Below are positions 49,888-57,989 of a stretch of DNA of 64,000 bases, in pieces (positions within the stretch are counted from its first letter, which is position 1; the number at the start of each line of letters is the position of its first letter). The translations under genes were made by a program, and so were the position numbers. Location of the stretch: the NCBI GenBank assembly GCA_020636025.1, contig JACJYQ010000004.1:310001-374000 (forward strand), given 5' to 3'. Below the pieces are notes generated by a model. It did no database searches, was not told the DNA's origin, and saw nothing but the letters and a program-made list of their open reading frames with translations. This stretch comes from Lewinellaceae bacterium (GTDB taxonomy: Bacteria; Bacteroidota; Bacteroidia; Chitinophagales; Saprospiraceae).

Positions 49888-51750
49888 TTATTCTTCGTGA
49901 CCGTGGTCATGTTCTCCTTCATTCAAAGGAATATATTGCGGAATGTTTTCCACCCCACCTTTTCCATAATCATACGGCCAACGCTGTACAGTTGGGATAC
50001 GATCAGGCCAGTTTCCGTGACCTGCATGTATTGGAGTAGTCCACTCTAGTGTATTGGCCCCCCATGGATTCTTGGACTTAGACTTTTTACCGCTAAATAT
50101 TGAATAGAAGAAATTCACGATAAACAAGACCTGAAGAAAGAACACAAAAATCGCAGCAACTGTGATCAGTTTGTTTAGATCAGTAAAGTGGCGGAAAGCA
50201 TCAAATGATGCACCACCATCATAGTAACGCCTTGGAACACCGGCTATTCCAGTATAGTGCATTGGCCAGAATATCAGGTAAGCACCAACCAGGGTACCCC
50301 AGAAGTGAATTTTACCAAGTGTTTCGTTCATGAAACGGCCAAACATTTTGGGGAACCAGTGATATATACCTGCAAACATGCCAAAAAATGCTGCAATACC
50401 CATTACAATATGGAAGTGAGCTACAACAAAGTAGGTGTCGTGCAACTGAATGTCAAGCGCAGAGTTACCCAGGAAGATACCGGTCAAACCTCCGGAAATA
50501 AACATGGATACAAATCCTATGCTAAACAAACTCGCCGCATTGAAACGGAAGTTAGAGCCATATATGGTCCCTATCCAGTTGAACACCTTCACTGCCGAGG
50601 GGACGGCGATAATAAGTGTAAAGACAACAAAGAAATTACTAATAAATGGGTTTACCCCTGACATGAACATGTGGTGCGCCCATACAATGAATGACAAGAA
50701 ACCAATGGCAAGAATGGAATATACCATAGCAGTGTATCCAAAAATTGGTTTACGCGCATGCACAGATAACACCTCAGACACAATACCCATTGATGGCAAA
50801 ATGATGATGTATACTTCCGGGTGACCTAGGAACCAGAACAAATGCTGATAAAGGATTGGGCTACCTCCAATTCTCTGCAACACTTCGCCACCTACCACTA
50901 TTTCACTGAGGTAAAATGAAGTTCCCAAACTACGGTCGAACATCAGGAGCAAAACACCTGAAAGCAGTACTGGGAAGGATAATACGCCAAGAATTGCCGT
51001 AACAAAGAAGGCCCAGATAGTCAATGGCATGCGCCAGAGTGTCATTCCTTTTGTACGAAGGTTCAGGATGGTAGTAATGTAGTTAATACCACCTAAAAGC
51101 GCCGAAACAATGAACAATGCCATGGAAACTATCCACATGGTCATACCGGCACCAGAGCCTTCTGATGCTTGCGGCAAGGCACTTAAGGGGGGGTAAGCTG
51201 TCCACCCTCCCGAGAATGGGCCAGTGCTTAGAAAAAGAGAAAGAAAAAGTACTACACCAGCCAGAAAGAAGAACCAGTATGAAAAGGCATTCAGTAACGG
51301 AGATGCCATATCCCGGGCTCCAACCTGCAAGGGTATTAATATGTTTGAGAATGTACCACTCAAGCCTGCTGTTAATACAAAAAACACAAGAATGGTACCG
51401 TGCATTGTAACCAGGGAGTAGTAAAACTCCGGGTCAAGTTTGCCAATACCAGCTTCATTGATCTGGATCCATTTTCCGAGAATGGGTTTCAACCAGGCCA
51501 TATCAGCCTCCGGGAATCCCAATTGGAGGCGGAAAATAATGGACATAGCTGCACCCATAAAGGCCCAGAATATACCCGTGATCAAAAATTGACGCCCAAT
51601 GATCTTGTGGTCTGTACTAAATATGTAAGTAGTAAGAAAGTTCGACTGATACTTATCTCCATGATGGTGCTCATGAAAATGATCATCATACCCAAGTTCC
51701 TGGGTGAGCTTATCTTCAAGCGTTTCAACAGCAGTTTCAACGTGTGCCAT
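49888..51750 (-). CDS. ctaD: Cytochrome c oxidase subunit I
   Basis: 620 residues from the ATG at 51750 (MAHVETAVETLEDK). Twelve or more TM segments. The haem-copper centre is intact: FLGHPEVYIIILPSMG with the His-Tyr crosslink motif, the CuB His pair in FIVWAHHMFMSG, and the haem ligands in DTYFVVAHFHIVMG. It reduces O2 to water and pumps protons. An acidic, His-rich N-terminus (DDHFHEHHHGDKYQ) is noticeable. It sits directly downstream of the OmpA-fused subunit II and upstream of ctaB. The quality of the residues indicates an A-type oxidase. Confidence 0.96.
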   Translation of the reverse strand: MAHVETAVETLEDKLTQELGYDDHFHEHHHGDKYQSNFLTTYIFSTDHKIIGRQFLITGIFWAFMGAAMSIIFRLQLGFPEADMAWLKPILGKWIQINEAGIGKLDPEFYYSLVTMHGTILVFFVLTAGLSGTFSNILIPLQVGARDMASPLLNAFSYWFFFLAGVVLFLSLFLSTGPFSGGWTAYPPLSALPQASEGSGAGMTMWIVSMALFIVSALLGGINYITTILNLRTKGMTLWRMPLTIWAFFVTAILGVLSFPVLLSGVLLLMFDRSLGTSFYLSEIVVGGEVLQRIGGSPILYQHLFWFLGHPEVYIIILPSMGIVSEVLSVHARKPIFGYTAMVYSILAIGFLSFIVWAHHMFMSGVNPFISNFFVVFTLIIAVPSAVKVFNWIGTIYGSNFRFNAASLFSIGFVSMFISGGLTGIFLGNSALDIQLHDTYFVVAHFHIVMGIAAFFGMFAGIYHWFPKMFGRFMNETLGKIHFWGTLVGAYLIFWPMHYTGIAGVPRRYYDGGASFDAFRHFTDLNKLITVAAIFVFFLQVLFIVNFFYSIFSGKKSKSKNPWGANTLEWTTPIHAGHGNWPDRIPTVQRWPYDYGKGGVENIPQYIPLNEGEHDHGHEE

Positions 51751-51804
51751 AGCTTTTGATTTGATATATGTCAACTAAATGAGTTGTTCTAAAAAATGTC
51801 TGGA

Positions 51805-53298
51805 TCAGTTAATACTGAATTCAGTTCTTCTGTTCTTTGCTTTGTTTTCTTCCGTATCGTTTGGAGCAAGCGGTTTGGTATCTCCGTAACCTCTGGCATT
51901 CAGTCGACCAGCAGAAATTCCACGGTCAGTTAAATACTTCACAACAGAGGCTGCACGCGATGCAGACAAAGCCTGATTCGCAGCAGCATCACCAGTATTG
52001 TCTGTATGGCCGGAAATGGTAACATTAACCGATGGGTATGCGTTCAATGCCGTCACCATATTATCCAACTCATATTTGCTGTTTGCCGACAAAGTCGCTG
52101 AACCTGTTTCAAATCCAATGTGATTAAAGGTCAGTGTTCTTTCGGTCGCCACTGTAGATTCAACGGCACTTTTAAAACTGGTACTGAATTCTTCAGCTCT
52201 TTGGGATATCTCGATGTCCAACACCTTGTCTTTGTTTGGATCATCTTCTTTTCCGCGAATTTGGGACAAATAGAAAGATTCCTGAGTGGCATACCAGGCA
52301 TCGAATTCTTCCTGACTTACTATTTTGAATATGCGGCGCATTGAATAGTGACCTTTTCCACACAGTTCAGCACAGGCAAGTTCAAAGTCAAACTTTTCCC
52401 AGCGTTTAGGTCCGTTTGGTTCGGTTTTATCAAATGGCTCGTTGTACTCTGGATATTTACGCAATTCCTGGCGGAACTCAGCAGTAGTCTTGGAAGGAGT
52501 GAATACAAAGAAGGTTGGCAATCCAGGCACGGCATCCATTTTCACCCTGAAGTGTGGCAGATCAAAATTGTGTAGCACATCTTTTGCAATGATCCTTACA
52601 CGGATCTTTTTGCCAACAGGCAGGTAAATTTCCTGGCCAGGAATCACATCATCCCATGATTTTGGATCAGTAAAGTCCATACCCAGTTGATTGGATCCTG
52701 TAGTTAGCTTATAATCACGAGTTCCAATTTTACCGTCGGTACCAGGAAACCTGATAGTCCAGTTAAACTGTTGGGCGAAGGCTTCAATTTCCATGTAGTC
52801 CTCATCAGGTTTCACATCAGCCATTACCTTGTTCCAGGCATTCAAACCAAATACTACCAGTATGGTCATGGTAAAAGCAGGAATTCCGGTCCACCACATT
52901 TCAAGTTTATTGTCATGCGGAATGAACTTCACTTCCCTACCTTCTTTCCAACGATATTTATTGGCATACCAAAAAAGTGCGATATGTGTAAGCACAAACA
53001 CAATTCCAGTGATGATAAGCGTAGTATTGAACAATCCGTCCAAAATATGACCATGTTCAGAGGCGGCAACCAATGGGCCATAGCCCATCATCACATTTTT
53101 AAAGTGATATGCCGACCAGAACACACCACCCAAAAAGATAACCATAAAAGCCAAAAATAAGCGGCCATTCCATTTACTGTTATCCTTAAGGGTTGCAGCT
53201 TCACCCTTAATAGAGCTAGTCATTTCATAGACCTTACCGATCTGTACCAGAACGACAATGATCAGGAAAACGCAGAAGAGTATTATTAGCGATGTCAT
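51805..53298 (-). CDS. Cytochrome c oxidase subunit II fused to a C-terminal OmpA peptidoglycan-binding domain
   Basis: 497 residues. TM segments lie near 3-20, 45-65, 88-108 and 135-155. A periplasmic cupredoxin CuA domain follows, with the His in VLHNFDLPHFRV (about 245) and the complete site C309-A-E-L-C313-...-H317-..-M320. A linker (about 345-389, acidic then Ser/Thr-rich) leads to a full OmpA C-terminal domain at 390-497 (DNA 51808-52131). This contains ISGHTDNTGD with the diaminopimelate-binding Asp, LSASRAASVVKYL, RLNARGYGDTKP and the closing NRRTEFSIN with the conserved Arg. Subunit II receives electrons from cytochrome c; the OmpA domain should bind the cell wall. No frameshift or stop separates the parts, and both face the periplasm. 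Between actF and ctaD. Confidence 0.93.
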   Translation of the reverse strand: MTSLIILFCVFLIIVVLVQIGKVYEMTSSIKGEAATLKDNSKWNGRLFLAFMVIFLGGVFWSAYHFKNVMMGYGPLVAASEHGHILDGLFNTTLIITGIVFVLTHIALFWYANKYRWKEGREVKFIPHDNKLEMWWTGIPAFTMTILVVFGLNAWNKVMADVKPDEDYMEIEAFAQQFNWTIRFPGTDGKIGTRDYKLTTGSNQLGMDFTDPKSWDDVIPGQEIYLPVGKKIRVRIIAKDVLHNFDLPHFRVKMDAVPGLPTFFVFTPSKTTAEFRQELRKYPEYNEPFDKTEPNGPKRWEKFDFELACAELCGKGHYSMRRIFKIVSQEEFDAWYATQESFYLSQIRGKEDDPNKDKVLDIEISQRAEEFSTSFKSAVESTVATERTLTFNHIGFETGSATLSANSKYELDNMVTALNAYPSVNVTISGHTDNTGDAAANQALSASRAASVVKYLTDRGISAGRLNARGYGDTKPLAPNDTEENKAKNRRTEFSIN

Positions 53299-53344
53299 TT
53301 CTTTATGTTTCCTTTAAATTAAAGGTAATTCATTCAAGTATTAA

Positions 53345-54973
53345 TCAATGATGGCTGTCGCCACCTTCTTCTCCTTCAACCAAAGCACCGGTATCGTGGT
53401 GCAAACTTTCTTCCAGATAAGGGTCTTTCATTGGCACCAGAGATGCTCTGCCCAGTACGCCAAAGAAGAAATATAGGAACAAGCTCAAGAAGCCAATTAA
53501 GACACCTATATCCTCAATTCCAGGTACTGTAAAGCCCATTTTAAAGCCAAATGGTTCATGACCATGATGACCTTCACCATGCTCATCATGATGCTCTACT
53601 GCAGCTTCAGCTGTTGCGTGGTCAGCTTCAGCTTCCATTTCCTCTCCAATTTCAGAAGGTTCATGTGATTCAGTATTGTCTGTCACTCCTTCTGTTTCGT
53701 TATGGTTTTCCTCATGATTCATTTCTGCAGCCTCAGTTCCATGATCATCAGTCATCTCCTCAGCGCTTTCAGTCTCATGCCCACCAACTGCGTGTTCAGC
53801 CTCAGTGGCATGCTCTTCTCCAATAGAATGATGATCTGCTTCTGAAATATGAGTCTCATGTTTTTCATGACCACCGTGCTTGCCTTCAGCAATTTCTTTT
53901 GCTTCATGAGCTGCAATTCGTGCTCCTGGCTTAATCATGTAAAAATAATCCCACCAGTGACCAAAAAATACGATCAAGGCCACGAAGAACATGGTACCGA
54001 ACTTGCGCTTGGTATCATTACGCATCAGGATCAGGAATGGAGCTACAAAGTTCATCAACAGATTTCCCCAGAACAATACCGGGTAATGAGTCATCCGTTG
54101 ATTGAAGTAAATGGTTTCTTCACCATTGTTGGCGTACCAAATCAACATAAATTGGTCAAACCACAAGTATGTCCAAAATACAGAAATACCAAAAATGAAC
54201 TTACCTATATCATGTAGGTGATTCTGATTTACATATTCAAGATATCCCAAGGATTTCAGGTAAATGATCAACATTACGGTTAAGCCCAACGAACCGATCC
54301 ACACCGAAATCATGGAATACCAGGCAAACATGGTGCTATACCAATGCGGGTCAACAGACATGACACTTTGCCAAAGGAATACGGTGCTTAAAAAACCACC
54401 GATCGGTAGGAATGAAGCAGCCCATTTTCTTTGGATCTTGTAATATTTGAAGCCTTCTGTCTCATGTTCATCCTGAGCCAGGGAAGCATTCCGAAGGCTT
54501 CTGGCCCAATAGTACCAAAGTGCTAAAAAGCCTACAGTACCGATGGTAAACCAAACTGGATTCAGGAATCCGGACTTACCAGCAATCACTTTGTCATAGA
54601 TTGGATTTTCTGGATCAGTTATTCCAGGAGTATTCCAATGGTATAGATGATGAAAATGTCCCCATACACCCAATACTATTACAGCCATTAGAATGATGCC
54701 AACCCACATGAATTGACTCATTGCCTGCCAAACCCGGTTGACAACTGAATTCCAACCTGCAAATGCCGTGATTTGGGCTGAAAGGAAAAACATCGACATA
54801 AAGGCTATTCCAGAGAAAAAGACTGAATTGTGAAGCCAACTTGTCCAAAAGCGTGTGTGGTATTCATCATCAGTCATGAAGATGTACAACAGACACACAA
54901 CACCCAAAGCCATACCTCCAATAAGAAGGCGCTTTGTCTTGTTTTCAAATACGAATTGCGTATTCAGATTCAT
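53345..54973 (-). CDS. actF: Alternative complex III subunit ActF with His/Glu-rich insertion
   Basis: 542 residues, ten or so TM segments. It belongs to the NrfD-like quinol:cytochrome c oxidoreductase subunits (FWTSWLHNSVFFSGIAFMSMFFLSAQ, WLAAFLPIGG-type and FAWYSMISVWIGSLGLTVMLIIYL helices; FDQFMLIWYANNGEET loop). ActF is a membrane subunit of ACIII, next to ActC. Between the last two helices, residues about 356-469 (DNA 53567-53908) are a low-complexity run with 19 His and many Glu, Ala and Thr, ending HGHEPFGFKMGF. The run is in frame and flanked by normal sequence. Such a stretch could bind metal ions at the membrane surface. It lies immediately upstream of cox2. Confidence 0.9.
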   Translation of the reverse strand: MNLNTQFVFENKTKRLLIGGMALGVVCLLYIFMTDDEYHTRFWTSWLHNSVFFSGIAFMSMFFLSAQITAFAGWNSVVNRVWQAMSQFMWVGIILMAVIVLGVWGHFHHLYHWNTPGITDPENPIYDKVIAGKSGFLNPVWFTIGTVGFLALWYYWARSLRNASLAQDEHETEGFKYYKIQRKWAASFLPIGGFLSTVFLWQSVMSVDPHWYSTMFAWYSMISVWIGSLGLTVMLIIYLKSLGYLEYVNQNHLHDIGKFIFGISVFWTYLWFDQFMLIWYANNGEETIYFNQRMTHYPVLFWGNLLMNFVAPFLILMRNDTKRKFGTMFFVALIVFFGHWWDYFYMIKPGARIAAHEAKEIAEGKHGGHEKHETHISEADHHSIGEEHATEAEHAVGGHETESAEEMTDDHGTEAAEMNHEENHNETEGVTDNTESHEPSEIGEEMEAEADHATAEAAVEHHDEHGEGHHGHEPFGFKMGFTVPGIEDIGVLIGFLSLFLYFFFGVLGRASLVPMKDPYLEESLHHDTGALVEGEEGGDSHH

Positions 54974-55042
54974 ATCGCGAATCAGGCCAAGCCCGAGTAT
55001 TTTGTTTTAAACTTTATTTAGTATCAATCCAATGGGGTTGAA

Positions 55043-55861
55043 TCAATTAGCTGGTGGCAGTGCTACATACTGTGGAACACGAACAGGGCCAGTTGCTTCA
55101 CCGTGTGCCGGTTTTTCAACATTGCTCAAAGTGTTTGATTTTTCATCGTATTTCAAACTCTTTGATTTCGCCTGAAGTGCTCGGATATAGTGAATTACTT
55201 GCCAACGCTCTTCAAAAGAAAGCTTGTCGGCATAAGCACCCATCATATTTTTCCCATGCATAATGGCAAAGTAATAGCGGCCATTTCCAGCACTTATCAT
55301 ATCATCAGCCAAAAAATTCTTTGGTGCGGCAGGGTATTTAGCCTGTGGTCCAGCGTACAAATATCCCTGACCGTCTCCTTTTTCACCGTGACAAATGCCA
55401 CACATGGTGTTATAAAGTGGTTTAGCGGCATCAAGACCTGCATCGCTGATCGGGAATGGGTTGTTAACCATTTCCTTTTCACATCTCAACCTGTCTGTTT
55501 CAGAATTTTCATAATAAAAAGGAGCCGTAGCATTCACAGGCGCAGCAATTGCATTGGAGGCATTTTTACCGCGAACTACATCAAGGGCTTCTGCTCCATT
55601 GTAATATACTCCGGTATATCCTCTTGGAATAGAACCTGTTACGCTTGAGCGTGGCTGCGACAAAGAAGCCTTGCTATGCTCATTATCTTCATCCCAGGTA
55701 TTCCAGTAATAAGCACTGTAATTATTAGCCTCATAAGCTACGGAGTGATACATATCAGGCATGTATTCATGACCGGTCTTGTTTTTTCCTGCAGGAGAGC
55801 AAAGAGAAAACAACCAGGCGAAAATGGCTACTCCGAGGATTGCACCAATAAGGTATTTCAT
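55043..55861 (-). CDS. actE: Alternative complex III monohaem cytochrome c subunit ActE
   Basis: 272 residues. The N-terminus MKYLIGAILGVAIFAWLFSLC is a signal sequence or lipoprotein anchor (Cys 21 is a possible lipidation site but the lipobox is not ideal). One haem site, MCGICHGEKGDGQG, lies near residue 157, with a likely Met ligand in GKNMMGAYADKLS about 70 residues later, typical of class I cytochrome c. A preceding segment (MYHSVAYEANNYSAYYWNTWDEDN) is common to ActE. It should take electrons from ActB/ActA toward the oxidase. In order after actD, before actF. Confidence 0.92.
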   Translation of the reverse strand: MKYLIGAILGVAIFAWLFSLCSPAGKNKTGHEYMPDMYHSVAYEANNYSAYYWNTWDEDNEHSKASLSQPRSSVTGSIPRGYTGVYYNGAEALDVVRGKNASNAIAAPVNATAPFYYENSETDRLRCEKEMVNNPFPISDAGLDAAKPLYNTMCGICHGEKGDGQGYLYAGPQAKYPAAPKNFLADDMISAGNGRYYFAIMHGKNMMGAYADKLSFEERWQVIHYIRALQAKSKSLKYDEKSNTLSNVEKPAHGEATGPVRVPQYVALPPAN

Positions 55862-55907
55862 AATTCTTGTTAATTCGTTGAATTGAGATTTGGTTTTGCT
55901 TCCCTAA

Positions 55908-56438
55908 TCAAATCATTTTTTCATTTACTTCCGCAGCTTTGGTCTTTTTGAAAAAACCTTTGATGCCTTCAAGCTCATCTTTGGATGCATTTGTCACATT
56001 AAAAGCTACACAGAATTTGTCATCCGTGATACGCTCATCCAGAATCTTGGGTTTTACACCTGGCCACATTCCACAAATGGTGTAAAAAGTTATGGTCATT
56101 CCCCAGGCAGAAAAAAGAACAGTCATTTCGAAAGTAATCGGAATAAATGCCGGTACTGACCAGTATGGTTTACCACCAAACATGATCGGCCAATCTCTGG
56201 TGAACACCCAGGACATTACCAGGAAACCAAACAAGGCACCAATGGCGCCGTAAATAAAGCCCAGGTAGTGCAGGCGACTTTCTTTCAAACCCAGTATTGG
56301 ATCAAGACCGTGAACCGGAAATGGAGTTAATACATCCATTATATCCATGTGCTCGGCACTAGCAGTTTTAACTGCCGCTTTCAGGTCTTCCTCGTCGTTA
56401 TAAAGTCCGTAAAGAACTTTGTTACTTTGGTCTGCCAT
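55908..56438 (-). CDS. actD: Alternative complex III subunit ActD (DUF3341)
   Basis: 176 residues. A cytoplasmic N-terminal domain (LYGLYNDEEDLKAAVKTASAEHMDIMDVLTPFPVHGLD) is followed by two TM segments (YLGFIYGAIGALFGFLVMSWVF and FEMTVLFSAWGMTITFYTICGM) and a Lys-rich C-terminus. This is the ActD pattern (DUF3341). It anchors the membrane arm of ACIII; no cofactor is expected. It follows actC by 69 bases. Confidence 0.93.
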   Translation of the reverse strand: MADQSNKVLYGLYNDEEDLKAAVKTASAEHMDIMDVLTPFPVHGLDPILGLKESRLHYLGFIYGAIGALFGFLVMSWVFTRDWPIMFGGKPYWSVPAFIPITFEMTVLFSAWGMTITFYTICGMWPGVKPKILDERITDDKFCVAFNVTNASKDELEGIKGFFKKTKAAEVNEKMI

Positions 56439-56507
56439 ATATTATAAGATGTTAATTGTCAAATATTTATCTAGAGATGAGCCATTACTTTGGCTGAACT
56501 CAAATTC

Positions 56508-57905
56508 TTAGTGATTTCCGTTTCCGTTTTTATTAGCGTTTTTACCAATAAACTGGTTGCCGGCTACTTTCAAAATTGATTTTACCTCGGCAATGGCCAC
56601 CACTGGAGCAACCCTCGTAAATATGAGGTAACAGAAAAAGAACAATCCCAGGGTTCCGGTAAACAAGCCAATTTCAATCATAGTTGGACGGTAGTAACTC
56701 CAGGATGATGGTAGATAATCTCTGGCCAGCGTAGTAGCAATAATCACAAAGCGCTCAAACCACATACCGATGTTGATTACAATAGACAAGAAGAATGTCC
56801 ACCAAACACTGCGGCGGATCTTTCTTGACCAGAATACCTGTGGACTTACCACATTGCAGAACATCATACCGAAATATGACCACCAGTAAATACCAAATAC
56901 CCTGTTGTAGAAGGCAAATTGCTCATAAATGTATCCAGAATACCAGGCGATAAACAGCTCCGTCAGGTATGCAACCCCAACGATCGTACCTGTGAGTACG
57001 ATTACCTTGTTCATAGATTCAATGTGGTTTATGGTAATGTACTCCTTGAGATTCAACACTTTCCGGGTAATAACCATAAGTGTCTGCACCATAGCAAAGC
57101 CCGAGAACACAGCCCCCGCAACGAAATATGGCGGGAAGATGGTTGTGTGCCAACCTGGGATAACTGAAGTGGCGAAGTCAAAGGATACAATGGTGTGTAC
57201 TGAAAGTACCAGCGGTGTAGAAATACCGGCCAAAATCAAAGACAAAGATTCCCAACGCTGCCAGTGCTTGGCACTACCAGTCCAGCCAAATGAGAAGATC
57301 GTGTACATTTTCTTACGAAAACCTTTTGCTCTGTCTCTAACTGTTGCCAAATCCGGAACCAAACCTGTGTACCAGAATAAAAGAGATACCGAGAAATAAG
57401 TGGAAATCGCAAAAACGTCCCAAAGAAGTGGGGAGTTAAAGTTTGGCCAAAGCGGGCCGCGTGAATTGGGGAATGGAAATATAAAAAATGCAAGCCAGAG
57501 TCTTCCCATGTGAATAAGCGGGAATTGTCCGGCACAAATTACCGCGAAAATTGTCATCGCCTCAGCAGCACGGTTTACACCGGTACGCCAACGCTGGCGG
57601 AACAACAACAAGATCGCTGAGATCAGTGTACCTGCGTGACCGATACCGATCCACCAGACAAAGTTGGTGATGTCCCAGGCCCAGTTAATGGTTCTGTTGA
57701 GACCCCATTCTCCAATCCCTTTCCAAATTGTCCAGGTAACACAGAAAACGTAAAGGGCCAGGAATGCAGCTGATAAACTGAAAGCTATAATCCATTCACG
57801 AGAAGGCGCTTTCTCCGTTGGAGAAACCAAATCCTCAGTGATATTGTGGTAGGATTTATTCCCTTCGATCAATATGTGCCTAACCGGCGCTACTGCTTGA
57901 GACAT
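56508..57905 (-). CDS. actC: Alternative complex III quinol-site subunit ActC (NrfD family)
   Basis: 465 residues, about ten TM segments, NrfD/PsrC family. Landmarks: WAWDITNFVWWIGIGHAGTLISAILLLFRQRWR near residue 80 (with the conserved His), RLWLAFFIFPFPNSRGPLWPNF, and HTIVSFDFATSVIPGWHTTIFPPYFVAGA (near 240-268). ActC with ActF forms the quinol-oxidising membrane core and may move protons. Position between actB and actD fits the usual order. Confidence 0.95.
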   Translation of the reverse strand: MSQAVAPVRHILIEGNKSYHNITEDLVSPTEKAPSREWIIAFSLSAAFLALYVFCVTWTIWKGIGEWGLNRTINWAWDITNFVWWIGIGHAGTLISAILLLFRQRWRTGVNRAAEAMTIFAVICAGQFPLIHMGRLWLAFFIFPFPNSRGPLWPNFNSPLLWDVFAISTYFSVSLLFWYTGLVPDLATVRDRAKGFRKKMYTIFSFGWTGSAKHWQRWESLSLILAGISTPLVLSVHTIVSFDFATSVIPGWHTTIFPPYFVAGAVFSGFAMVQTLMVITRKVLNLKEYITINHIESMNKVIVLTGTIVGVAYLTELFIAWYSGYIYEQFAFYNRVFGIYWWSYFGMMFCNVVSPQVFWSRKIRRSVWWTFFLSIVINIGMWFERFVIIATTLARDYLPSSWSYYRPTMIEIGLFTGTLGLFFFCYLIFTRVAPVVAIAEVKSILKVAGNQFIGKNANKNGNGNH

Positions 57906-57989
57906 AATTGCTTAATTATGAAAGTATAAGTTCTGATGAATGACTGCTGCTGTGATAGGTCAATGACCCTTTTCACTTCAGTAAGTCAT

